Below, piece after piece: positions 9,141 through 17,776 of a DNA stretch of 32,464 bases. Each line of letters begins with the position of its first letter. Position 1 is the first letter of the stretch. A program made the translations under genes and the position numbers. Under the pieces are notes generated by a model, which saw only the letters and a program-made list of their open reading frames with translations, was not told where the DNA came from and ran no database searches. Source of the DNA: Mycolicibacterium sp. Its GTDB lineage: Bacteria; Actinomycetota; Actinomycetes; Mycobacteriales; Mycobacteriaceae. The DNA lies in assembly GCA_030666145.1 (NCBI GenBank), contig DAOUYK010000006.1:1-32464 (forward strand). The letters are read 5' to 3'.

Positions 9141-9392
9141 TCAGGTCAGGCCGCCCTGGGCGCTCCGCGACCCTCGGCGCACCGCGTGACGTTGCCACAG
9201 AAATATCGATGTGCCAAGAACTCCGACGCCCAGGCCTGCAACGGTGATCGGTCGCCAGTCCTGCAGCGAGGTCACCGTGAAGGCGAGCGCCGCGGCGACC
9301 AACCAGCCACAGGTGATGACCACGATGACAGGCCACGGTGCCAGCAGTGCCGCGGGGAGCGCCGGGGGCTGCGGAGGTTGGGTCGCACTCAT
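9141..9392 (-). CDS. Small two-helix membrane protein (DUF2530, Rv0879c type)
   Basis: From the ATG at 9392 the protein has 83 residues: a Pro-rich N-terminus (SATQPPQPPALPAALL), membrane segment 1 (WPVIVVITCGWLVAAALAFTV), a short loop with DW, membrane segment 2 (ITVAGLGVGVLGTSIFLW), and a basic tail RHAVRRGSRSAQGG. The longer ORF-track version from 9629 adds Arg/Ser-rich shadow sequence over the divergent methyltransferase gene. The gene lies 21 nt upstream of the SRPBCC gene on the same strand, so the two probably form an operon. Function unknown. Confidence 0.82.
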   Translation of the reverse strand: MSATQPPQPPALPAALLAPWPVIVVITCGWLVAAALAFTVTSLQDWRPITVAGLGVGVLGTSIFLWQRHAVRRGSRSAQGGLT

Positions 9393-9451
9393 ACCCTGAA
9401 CGTAGCCGATGGTCGGCGTAGTCCGGATGGCTGCTGGGTAGTCTCGAGGCC

Positions 9452-9520
9452 GTGAGAGCCGTCGAATTCGTTGTCGGTGTCGTTGTTGATCCCGACGTTG
9501 ATCCCGACGAAAACCTCTGA
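9452..9520 (+). CDS. Possible 22-codon upstream ORF before the SpoU methyltransferase
   Basis: GTG at 9452 opens a short frame coding VRAVEFVVGVVVDPDVDPDENL, whose TGA (9518-9520) overlaps the downstream ATG as TGATG. It contains the repeated GTTGATCCCGAC. The overlap fits translational coupling, but no ribosome-binding site is obvious and there is no run of a single amino acid as in attenuator leaders. It may be a chance frame. Confidence 0.3.
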   Translation: MRAVEFVVGVVVDPDVDPDENL

Positions 9521-10368
9521 TGGCCAACGGCGTTAATGTCGTCGACATCGTCGACTCGGCTGACCACCGACTCGACGACTTCCGCGACCTCAACAGCGTC
9601 GACCGCCGCCCGGACCTGCCTACCGGCAAGGGGTTGGTGATCGCCGAGGGTGTGCTGGTGGTTCAGCGCATGCTGGCTTCCCGGTTCGCTCCGCGTGCGC
9701 TGCTGGGAACCGACCGACGGCTCACCGAACTCGCTACGAGCCTCAACGACTGCGACGCGCCCTTCTACCGAGTTAGCGCCGAAGTGATGGCGGGCGCGGT
9801 GGGCTTCCATCTCAATCGGGGAGTGCTGGCATCAGCCTCGCGCGCCAGGGAGTTGACGTTGCCGCAGGTTCTTGACGGTGCTACGACGGTCGCGGTACTC
9901 GAAGGGGTGAACGACCACGAAAACCTCGGTTCGGTGTTTCGCAACGCTGCGGGTCTGGGTGTCGATGCTGTGATATTCGGCAGCGGATGCGCCGACCCGC
10001 TGTACCGGCGGGCGGTGCGGGTCTCGATGGGACACGCGTTGCTGGTGCCTTTTGCCAAAGCGAAGACCTGGCCGAATGACCTGAAGCTCTTGCAGGATGT
10101 TGGGTTTCGCGTGCTGGCGATGACGCCTGACCCCAGAACGCCGCTACTTGCTGACGCGATGGCAGGGCTGGCCGGGCAGCGGGTGGCCCTGCTGGTCGGT
10201 GCGGAGGGGCCCGGCCTTCAAGAACCGACCATGCGGCTGAGCGACAAGCGGGCGCGTATCCCGATGTCGGGGGGTACCGACTCCCTCAACGTTGCGACTG
10301 CGGCGGCGCTGGCGTTCTACGAGCGGGATCGGCAGCTGGATAGACTCCGGCGGGTGGGGACAGAATGA
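9520..10368 (+). CDS. SpoU/TrmH-family RNA 2'-O-ribose methyltransferase
   Basis: The 282-residue enzyme transfers a methyl group from SAM to the 2'-OH of a ribose in rRNA or tRNA. The N-terminal part (about 1-110) resembles the substrate-binding domain of SpoU proteins. The C-terminal knotted SPOUT domain has all three motifs: NLGSVFRNAAGLGVDAV (motif 1), LVGAEGPGL (motif 2) and IPMSGGTDSLNVATAAALAFYE (motif 3, with the catalytic-site Ser-Leu-Asn). It corresponds to Rv0881 by position. The MarR-type gene Rv0880 that precedes Rv0881 in H37Rv is not present here. Its stop overlaps the next gene (ATGA). The RNA target cannot be read from sequence. Confidence 0.9.
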   Translation: MANGVNVVDIVDSADHRLDDFRDLNSVDRRPDLPTGKGLVIAEGVLVVQRMLASRFAPRALLGTDRRLTELATSLNDCDAPFYRVSAEVMAGAVGFHLNRGVLASASRARELTLPQVLDGATTVAVLEGVNDHENLGSVFRNAAGLGVDAVIFGSGCADPLYRRAVRVSMGHALLVPFAKAKTWPNDLKLLQDVGFRVLAMTPDPRTPLLADAMAGLAGQRVALLVGAEGPGLQEPTMRLSDKRARIPMSGGTDSLNVATAAALAFYERDRQLDRLRRVGTE

Positions 10369-10646
10369 CTGACGATGCCACGCCCTGGGCAACCGGGCTG
10401 ACGGTGGCGATGTTCGTCGCCGCGGTGATCGCAGCGGCAATCGTCGTTCTCAGCATCGGTTTGGCGCGGGTCCATCCGCTACTTGCCGTCGGCCTCAATC
10501 TGGTCGCAGTTGGGGGGCTCGCTCCCACGGTGTGGGGATGGCGCAGAGTGCCCGTGTGGCGGTGGTTCGTGCTCGGGTCAGCTGTTGGCGTCGGGGGCGC
10601 CTGGGTGACGCTGCTAGCTTTGGCCGCCGCTGGATCGAACGCCTAG
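10365..10646 (+). CDS. Small membrane protein, DUF2537 (Rv0882 type)
   Basis: This 93-residue protein has three hydrophobic helices: GLTVAMFVAAVIAAAIVVLSIGLA, HPLLAVGLNLVAVGGLAPTVW and WFVLGSAVGVGGAWVTLLALA. A short basic loop (WGWRRVPVWRW) lies between the second and third. Its ATG overlaps the SpoU gene's TGA, so they are coupled. Its 3' end overlaps the convergent sepH by 33 nt. No function is known. Confidence 0.85.
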   Translation: MTDDATPWATGLTVAMFVAAVIAAAIVVLSIGLARVHPLLAVGLNLVAVGGLAPTVWGWRRVPVWRWFVLGSAVGVGGAWVTLLALAAAGSNA

Positions 10647-11393
10647 TAAAACGTCTTCCCATGCCGGTACGGCTGGCCGGCCCTTCTTCGGGCGCGGTGG
10701 CTTGATCGTAGGCGGTGGTTCGGGCGCCTCGGTGGGCGTCGTAAGGGGGCTGTCGGGCTCGTCGAGCGACAACTGCGCCACGGGAGCCAAGGGCCGCAGC
10801 GGACGGGCGAAGCTCGGGTCGATCAGTTCGTGGGCCGCGTCGTCGAAGGCCGTGACCGTTCCGCCGTGCGCGCCCGGCGTGAACCGGAAGTGCGCCTGAA
10901 GTTCAGACCTACCCGCTGTCCATCCCATCTGCACAGTCCAGCGCCCATCCTCGTTGCGCCAGGCGTCCCACGCTGTGGCCTCGGGGTCGAGGCCGCGCGC
11001 CACCAGTTCGGTGGACACCGTCTCCCGCAGGGTCAGAACTGACGGCCCGTCGGGGAGCACTGGGTGGGCTGCCGTGGCGAGTTCGGCGGCGCGGGCGCGC
11101 TCCAGAAGCACCGGATGGGCGAACCGCTCAACTCGTGAGATGGACGCTCCAGACGCCGTTGCGACCTGCTGGATGGATGCTCCCGAGCGGATCTTTGCCT
11201 GAATGTCTCTGGGGTGCAGCATATTTGGGACCTCGACATCGATCGCGGTTTGACTGGAACCGGCGTAGTCGCCGCGCACTGCGGCCTCAAGTCGCGCGTC
11301 GGAGTTCAGCGCGAACTTCTCCCCGGAATCGTCGGATTCACAGATGATTTGCCGGGTGTCGGTGTCGAGTCCGACGACTTTGAGTTCTCGCAT
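10614..11393 (-). CDS. sepH: Septation protein SepH (DUF3071), FtsZ-interacting regulator
   Basis: SepH proteins of actinobacteria bind FtsZ and stimulate its assembly at division sites, as described in Streptomyces and mycobacteria. The 259-residue protein has the N-terminal DUF3071 domain (MRELKVVGLDTDTRQIICESDDSGEKFAL) and a helix-turn-helix-like segment, LHPRDIQAKIRSGASIQQVATASGASISRVERFAHPVLLERARAAELA (about 58-107). A linker with WDAWRNEDGRWTVQMGW and a Pro-rich, Lys/Arg-ended C-terminus (PPTIKPPRPKKGRPAVPAWEDVLLG) follow. The ATG at 11393 follows GGAGGAGG. It matches Rv0883c by position. The 33-nt tail overlap with the DUF2537 gene is unusual for the window. Confidence 0.93.
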   Translation of the reverse strand: MRELKVVGLDTDTRQIICESDDSGEKFALNSDARLEAAVRGDYAGSSQTAIDVEVPNMLHPRDIQAKIRSGASIQQVATASGASISRVERFAHPVLLERARAAELATAAHPVLPDGPSVLTLRETVSTELVARGLDPEATAWDAWRNEDGRWTVQMGWTAGRSELQAHFRFTPGAHGGTVTAFDDAAHELIDPSFARPLRPLAPVAQLSLDEPDSPLTTPTEAPEPPPTIKPPRPKKGRPAVPAWEDVLLGVRSSGGQS

Positions 11394-11480
11394 TGCGGCC
11401 TCCTCCAGGCTGATGCCGAGCCCGATACGCAGGCCACATTACTGCGTTATGAGTCCGTAACCCCGGTGACACGCTGCGTT

Positions 11481-12714
<1,234 letters not shown>

Positions 12715-12738
12715 CTAGGGCGCTGCGCGGCAACCGGC

Positions 12739-12754
12739 TGTGACCCCGGTCACG
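12739..12754. promoter_or_regulatory. CRP-type palindrome between serC and the AurF-like gene
   Basis: TGTGA-CCCCGG-TCACG fits the CRP consensus TGTGA-N6-TCACA and contains the palindrome GTGACC-CC-GGTCAC. It is about 97 bp from the serC start and 120 bp from the oxygenase start. A further half-site (GTGTGA) follows at about 12754. In M. tuberculosis the CRP homologue is reported to act on the serC-Rv0885 intergenic region, so the location is as expected. Confidence 0.75.
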
Positions 12755-12874
12755 TGTGATGCAGATAGCCCGGCAGCGCCACATCTGGCGAAACTCCCTG
12801 TTCAATTCCTGGGACCGCGGGTACTGTACTTAGACAACCGGCAGGCGAATGTAAACTTTAGGGGAGGCTCACTA

Positions 12875-13912
12875 ATGGCTGCCAAGACCGCTAAAACGCC
12901 TATCATCCGGCGCTGGCGCAAGAACATGGAGCTAGGCGACAGCACGCAGGACCAGGCATACATCGACCTGCTGAACACCCTGTCCGAGGGGTCTGTGCGT
13001 CGTAGTTTCAACCCCTACACCGACATCGTTTGGGACGCGCCCGAATTTGCGGTAATCCCCAACGACACCCGATGGGTACTGCCGGGATCCGACCTGGTCG
13101 GCCGTCATCCCTGGTACACGTCCCAGCCGATCGAGAGGCGGATCGAGATCGGGATGTGGCGCCAGGCAAATATCGTCAAGGTCGGCCAGCAGTTCGAGTC
13201 GATGCTGATCCGCGGTCTACTGAACTACGCCTTCTGGGTGCCCAATGGCTCCCCGGAGTATCGGTACTGCCTGCATGAGTCGGTCGAAGAGTGCAACCAC
13301 ACCATGATGTTCCAGGAGATGGTGAACCGCATCGGTGATGACGTGCCGGGAATGTCGCGGGTGCTCAGGTGGCTGTCGCAGTTCATCCCGCTGGCCGCCG
13401 GCCCCTTGCCCATCGTGTTCTTCTTCGGGGTGCTCGCCGGCGAGGAGCCCATTGACCACACCCAGAAGGATGTGCTGCGGGAGGGCAAGGCGCTGCATCC
13501 GATCATGGAGCGTGTGATGGCGATCCACGTGGCCGAGGAGGCCCGGCACATCTCGTTTGCGCACGAGTATCTGCGCAGGCGTGTCCCCAACATGCCGCGT
13601 CGCAAGCGGTTCTGGTTGTCGCTGCACGTGCCGATCATCATGCGTGTTCTCTGCCAGGCGATCGTGAAGCCACCGAAGTCGTTCTGGACAGAATTCGACA
13701 TCCCGAGTTCGGTCAGAAAAGAAGTGTTCTTCCAGTCGCCCGAGTCCCGGCAGTACCTGCGTGACATGTTCGGTGATGTAAGGATGCTGTGCCACCAGAC
13801 TGGCCTGATGAATCCGGTCGCGAAGCTGATTTGGCGGATCTGCAAGATCGACGGCCAGCCCAACCGCTACCGCAGCGAGCCCGCGCGTCGGCCCATGGTG
13901 ACCGCCGCCTAG
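12875..13912 (+). CDS. AurF-like diiron oxygenase (Rv0885 type)
   Basis: The 345-residue protein belongs to the AurF family of diiron N-oxygenase-like enzymes; the mycobacterial substrate is unknown. Both halves of the metal site are visible. E108 is followed about 30 residues later by EECNH (138-142), and E190/E191 by EEARH (221-225), giving two E-x(about 29)-(D/E)-E-x-x-H motifs that would supply the carboxylate and histidine ligands. Hydrophobic stretches (LAAGPLPIVFFFGVLAG) may make it membrane-associated. ATG 12875 is preceded by GGGGAGG at 7 nt; the ORF-track start at 12740 runs over the CRP site. The gene ends 34 nt before fprB on the same strand, so fprB may feed it electrons. Confidence 0.88.
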   Translation: MAAKTAKTPIIRRWRKNMELGDSTQDQAYIDLLNTLSEGSVRRSFNPYTDIVWDAPEFAVIPNDTRWVLPGSDLVGRHPWYTSQPIERRIEIGMWRQANIVKVGQQFESMLIRGLLNYAFWVPNGSPEYRYCLHESVEECNHTMMFQEMVNRIGDDVPGMSRVLRWLSQFIPLAAGPLPIVFFFGVLAGEEPIDHTQKDVLREGKALHPIMERVMAIHVAEEARHISFAHEYLRRRVPNMPRRKRFWLSLHVPIIMRVLCQAIVKPPKSFWTEFDIPSSVRKEVFFQSPESRQYLRDMFGDVRMLCHQTGLMNPVAKLIWRICKIDGQPNRYRSEPARRPMVTAA

Positions 13913-13946
13913 GCGCTCATCGTCGGCGCCTCCCCTAGGAATCCCA

Positions 13947-15674
13947 GTGCCTCACGTCATCACTCAGTCGTGCTGCAGCGACGGGTCGTGCGTCTACGCA
14001 TGTCCGGTGAACTGCATCCACCCGTCGCCGGACGAGCCGGGATTCGGCACTGCCGAAATGCTCTACATCGACCCGGTGGCATGCGTGGACTGCGGCGCCT
14101 GCGTGGCCGCCTGCCCGGTCGGCGCGATCGCCTCCGAGTCTCGGCTGACCGAGCAACAGTTGCCGTTCGTCGAGTTGAACGCGGCGTTCTATCCGGTGCG
14201 GGAAGGCAAACTGCCGCCGACTTCGAAGTTGGCGCCGGTGCCCGAAGCGCCGGTGGTGAACCCACGGGTGGCCGGCCCATTGCGGGTCGCCGTCGTCGGC
14301 TCGGGGCCTGCTTCCATGTACGCCGCCGACGAACTGCTCACCCAGCAGGGCGTCCGGGTCAACGTCTTCGAAAAGCTGCCCACGCCCTACGGTCTGGTGC
14401 GCGCGGGTGTGGCTCCTGACCACCAGAGCACCAAGGGGGTGACGCGGCTCTTCGACAAGATCGCCGCGAAGCGCGGACTTCGCTTCTACCTCAACGTCGA
14501 GGTGGGATCGCATCTGACACACGAGGAACTTCTCGAACACCACCACGCGGTGTTGTACGCCGTCGGCGCACCCCATGACCGCCGTCTCGAGGTAGACGGC
14601 ATGGGCCTGCCGGGCACGTCCACCGCCACCGAATTAGTTGCATGGATCAACGGGCATCCCGACTTTAGAAACCTGCCGGTCGATCTGAGTGGTGAACGCG
14701 TCGTTATCGTCGGTAACGGGAACGTGGCGCTGGACGTTGCACGGATACTGATCACCGACCCGAAAACGCTGCTGCGTACCGATATAGCTGACCATGCACT
14801 GCGCGCGCTGCAGGAATCGAAGGTGCGGGAGGTCGTGATCGCGGCCCGTCGAGGGCCGGCCGCTTCGGCGTTCACGCTGCCCGAAATAATCGGCCTCACC
14901 TCTAACTACGACGTCGTGCTCGACACCGCTGATCGCGATCTCGTAATTGACGACCTCTCCAACGAAGCCGACCGATGGACGCACAATAAGCTGGAGATTC
15001 TCGCAAAACTGGGCGACGCCGCGATCCCATCATCAGGGGCCCGGATTCGGCTTGCATACAACTTGACGCCGACACGGGTGCTCACGGAGACAGCGACTGC
15101 GGAAAGAGCCAATGGCATCGAGTTCGCGGTGAGTGGCACCGACGAAACTCAGGTGATTTCAGCTGGCCTGGTGTTGACGTCAATCGGATACCGGGGCAAG
15201 CCGATTCGCGCCCTACCGTTCGACGAGGTCGCTGCGGTGGTTCCCAGTGATGCGGGACGGGTGGTCGATCCGGGCACTGCCCAACCCGCGCGCGGCAGCT
15301 ATGTGGCGGGGTGGATCAAGCGTGGTCCAACTGGCTTTATCGGAACCAACAAATCCTGCGCCGCAGAGACGGTGCACAGTCTGGTGGCCGACTACAACGA
15401 CGGATTGTTGATCGATCCCGTGCACAAAATAGCTGCGCTGGATCGGTTCGTGCGGGGCCGGCGGCCGGAGATGATCGACGCTGCGGGATGGAAAGCGATC
15501 GACGAGGCCGAGATCGTGCGTGGCGGCGAGCAGCGGCCTCGCGACAAGTTCACGACCAACAGCGACATGCTCGAAGCCGCCGCCGCCGCGCCCGAACCAC
15601 CGGCGCATCGGCGTCTGCTGACCGGCTTGCCTCGCCGTGCGCGCAGGGCGGTGACGCCCGGGAGACTCCGCTAG
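13947..15674 (+). CDS. fprB: Ferredoxin / ferredoxin-NADP reductase fusion FprB
   Basis: FprB is a soluble flavoprotein fused to an N-terminal iron-sulfur ferredoxin, passing electrons between NADPH and ferredoxin-dependent partners such as oxygenases. The 575-residue length equals that of M. tuberculosis FprB. Residues 1-60 carry the cluster cysteines C9, C10, C15, C19, C23, then C46-x2-C49-x2-C52-x3-C56-P. The FAD-binding VAVVGSGPASMYAADELL is at about 114-131, followed by GLVRAGVAPDH. The NADPH-binding VVIVGNGNVALDVARIL lies near residue 250, and the C-terminal GWIKRGPTGFIGTNK is the adrenodoxin-reductase signature. The GTG at 13947 follows CTAGGA by about 7 nt. Probably co-transcribed with the diiron oxygenase gene. 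Confidence 0.95.
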   Translation: MPHVITQSCCSDGSCVYACPVNCIHPSPDEPGFGTAEMLYIDPVACVDCGACVAACPVGAIASESRLTEQQLPFVELNAAFYPVREGKLPPTSKLAPVPEAPVVNPRVAGPLRVAVVGSGPASMYAADELLTQQGVRVNVFEKLPTPYGLVRAGVAPDHQSTKGVTRLFDKIAAKRGLRFYLNVEVGSHLTHEELLEHHHAVLYAVGAPHDRRLEVDGMGLPGTSTATELVAWINGHPDFRNLPVDLSGERVVIVGNGNVALDVARILITDPKTLLRTDIADHALRALQESKVREVVIAARRGPAASAFTLPEIIGLTSNYDVVLDTADRDLVIDDLSNEADRWTHNKLEILAKLGDAAIPSSGARIRLAYNLTPTRVLTETATAERANGIEFAVSGTDETQVISAGLVLTSIGYRGKPIRALPFDEVAAVVPSDAGRVVDPGTAQPARGSYVAGWIKRGPTGFIGTNKSCAAETVHSLVADYNDGLLIDPVHKIAALDRFVRGRRPEMIDAAGWKAIDEAEIVRGGEQRPRDKFTTNSDMLEAAAAAPEPPAHRRLLTGLPRRARRAVTPGRLR

Positions 15675-15776
15675 CTGTCGCTGTCCGGCTCTCGATAGAG
15701 ACCGGTGGAGGGTAGGAAAGTCAACGCGAACCAACGCTGCGGGAGTCGCTGAGCCTCGACTGCGGGCTGGTTCTGG

Positions 15777-16895
15777 TCATGCCAGGTCGAGGAGATCCCA
15801 GCCCTGGACCGACTCAGGTGCGCGCGGAGCCGGGCCGACGTAGATCGCCGACGGCCGCACGAGCTTGCCCAGCCGCTTCTGTTCAAGGATGTGGGCGCAC
15901 CAGCCCGCGGTGCGGGCACAGGTGAACATTGCGGGCATCATTCTGGGCGGCACCTGTGCGAAGTCGAGGATCACCGCCGCCCAGAATTCGACGTTGGTCT
16001 CGATGGCCCGGTCGGGGCGGCGCTCCCGCAATTCGGCTAATGCGGCCTGCTCCAGAGCGGCCGCCACCTCGTAGCGAGGCGCCGCCAGGCGTTTGGCGGT
16101 CGCACGCAGCACCCGCGCTCGCGGATCCTCGGCTTGGTACACCCGGTGTCCGAAGCCCATCAGCTTTTCGTTGCGGTCCAGGATCCCCTTGACCACCGCC
16201 CGCGCATCGCCGGTCTTGTCAGCCTCCTCGATCATCGGGATCACCCGTGCGGGAGCACCCCCGTGCAGAGGTCCGCTCATGGCACCGATCGCACCTGACA
16301 GCGAGGCGGCCACGTCGGCGCCCGTGGACGCGATCACCCGTGCGGTGAAGGTGGACGCGTTCATGCCGTGCTCGGCGGCGCTCACCCAGTAGGCATCGAT
16401 GGCCTCGATATGGCGTGGGTCGGGCTCGCCCTGCCATCGGGTCATGAATCGCGCGGTGACGGTGTTGCGTTCGTCGACAATGCTCTGAGGCACCGCGGGT
16501 TGATAGATGCCGCGCGCGGACTGGGCGACATAAGACAGTGCCATCACCGAGGCGCGAGCGAGTTGATCGCGAGCCGTCTGATCGTCGATGTCCAGCAGCG
16601 GCGGGTAGCCCCAGATCGGCGCCAGCATCGCCAAACCTGCCTGGACGTCTACTCGGACGTCGCCGCTGTGGATCGGCAGCGGGAACGGTTCGGCAGGCGG
16701 CAGGCCTTGCCCGAACTGACCGTCGACGAGCAGCCCCCATACATCGCCGAAGGTCACGTGGTGTGCGACCAGGTCCTCGATGTTGACACCGCGGTAGCGC
16801 AGCGCCCCGCCGTTCTTGTCAGGTTCGGCGATCTCGGTCTCGAACGCCACCACGCCCGCCAACCCGGGAGCAAAATCCTTCGGTACCGCAGTCAT
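15777..16895 (-). CDS. citA: Citrate synthase-like protein CitA
   Basis: Citrate synthases condense acetyl-CoA and oxaloacetate; CitA is the second, divergent mycobacterial enzyme. The ATG at 16895 gives 372 residues, close to Rv0889c, and AAGGA lies about 9 nt upstream; the ORF-track start at 17255 runs over pdxH. The family histidines are in AAEHGMNASTFTARV and [19 protein letters not shown]. At the position of the catalytic aspartate (NVDFY in standard enzymes) it has NVEFW, a Glu; my memory is that M. tuberculosis CitA has the same, so it is probably a family trait. It is divergent from pdxH, 100 bp apart, and convergent with fprB. Confidence 0.92.
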   Translation of the reverse strand: MTAVPKDFAPGLAGVVAFETEIAEPDKNGGALRYRGVNIEDLVAHHVTFGDVWGLLVDGQFGQGLPPAEPFPLPIHSGDVRVDVQAGLAMLAPIWGYPPLLDIDDQTARDQLARASVMALSYVAQSARGIYQPAVPQSIVDERNTVTARFMTRWQGEPDPRHIEAIDAYWVSAAEHGMNASTFTARVIASTGADVAASLSGAIGAMSGPLHGGAPARVIPMIEEADKTGDARAVVKGILDRNEKLMGFGHRVYQAEDPRARVLRATAKRLAAPRYEVAAALEQAALAELRERRPDRAIETNVEFWAAVILDFAQVPPRMMPAMFTCARTAGWCAHILEQKRLGKLVRPSAIYVGPAPRAPESVQGWDLLDLA

Positions 16896-16995
16896 CTGTT
16901 GATCCTTGCATCTGGCTCCCGCGGAGAAACGGAGACTCCGGATCCCGCGGCAAAATGGACCGGCCGACGCTCCGGCTGCGGCGTAGCGTTGTCGT

Positions 16996-17652
16996 GTGGG
17001 GACTTCTGATGAATTGGCCCGGATGCGGGTGGAGTACGGAGCTGCGGAGAAGGACGGCAGTGGTGATCTAGACGCCAGCTGGCTGGACGTCGGCTGGGTG
17101 GCGCTGTTGGGCAGCTGGATGTCGGAGGCCGAACAGGCGGGTATATCCGAGCCCAACGCGATGGTCGTCGGGACCGTCGACAGCAGCGGCAGGCCCGTCA
17201 CCCGCACCGTGCTGTGCAAGAGCGTGGATGAATCTGGCATCTCTTTCTTCACCAACTACGATTCCGACAAGGGTGTGCAGTTGGCCGCGACCCCATATGC
17301 CTCGGCGACCTTCCCCTGGTATGCGCTGGGACGGCAGGTGCACGTCCGCGGCCCGGTCACGAAGGTCACGCTCGAGGAGACTGCCGAATACTGGGCACGC
17401 CGGCCGCGCGGGTCTCAGCTGGGGGCCTGGGCGTCGTTGCAGAGCAGACCGATCCCGTCGCGCGCCGCATTGCTCCAACAGCTAGCCGAGGTCACCGAGC
17501 GTTTCTCCGATGTCGACGACGTTCCGCTGCCGCCGCATTGGGGTGGCTACTTGATCGCCCCTGAGGCGGTCGAATTTTGGCAAGGCCGGGAGAACAGGGT
17601 GCACAACAGGATTCGTGTTCGCGGCTCGGTGATCGAACGCCTGCAGCCCTAG
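16996..17652 (+). CDS. pdxH: Pyridoxamine 5'-phosphate oxidase PdxH
   Basis: PdxH is an FMN flavoenzyme that oxidises pyridoxine or pyridoxamine 5'-phosphate to PLP, the final or salvage step of vitamin B6 metabolism. The 218-residue protein shows the family motifs [20 protein letters not shown] (FMN site), [31 protein letters not shown], then [18 protein letters not shown]. The C-terminal signature [16 protein letters not shown] is diagnostic. The start is GTG 16996; an overlapping GTG at 16994 is out of frame. It sits between citA and gltA2, unlike H37Rv where pdxH (Rv2607) lies elsewhere. It probably serves PLP enzymes generally, including the nearby SerC. Confidence 0.93.
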   Translation: MGTSDELARMRVEYGAAEKDGSGDLDASWLDVGWVALLGSWMSEAEQAGISEPNAMVVGTVDSSGRPVTRTVLCKSVDESGISFFTNYDSDKGVQLAATPYASATFPWYALGRQVHVRGPVTKVTLEETAEYWARRPRGSQLGAWASLQSRPIPSRAALLQQLAEVTERFSDVDDVPLPPHWGGYLIAPEAVEFWQGRENRVHNRIRVRGSVIERLQP

Positions 17653-17776
17653 CTGATGAATTCGTCGTGATCGACCTGTGTGACCCTCCGCGCGCGTTAC
17701 TGCGGCAATGGGACTACCTTTTTAAGGCAGACTTAGCGATTTCCCGACAGATCCAACAAAGACAGAAGGGATCCCC

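Noticed and set aside
8236-9810. 524-residue minus-strand ORF
   Set aside because: It runs antisense or out of frame through the DUF3027, SRPBCC, DUF2530 and SpoU genes, all of which have clear family signatures.
14486-14984. Long antisense ORFs inside fprB
   Set aside because: They are opposite a fully conserved flavoprotein sequence; long antisense frames are expected in GC-rich coding DNA.
15671-15919. 82-residue minus-strand ORF at the citA/fprB junction ending QRWFALTFLPSTGLYREPDSDS
   Set aside because: The tail after the citA stop looks somewhat protein-like, but any start lies inside citA in another frame, no ribosome-binding site is visible, and the CTAG stop overlap with fprB is automatic.
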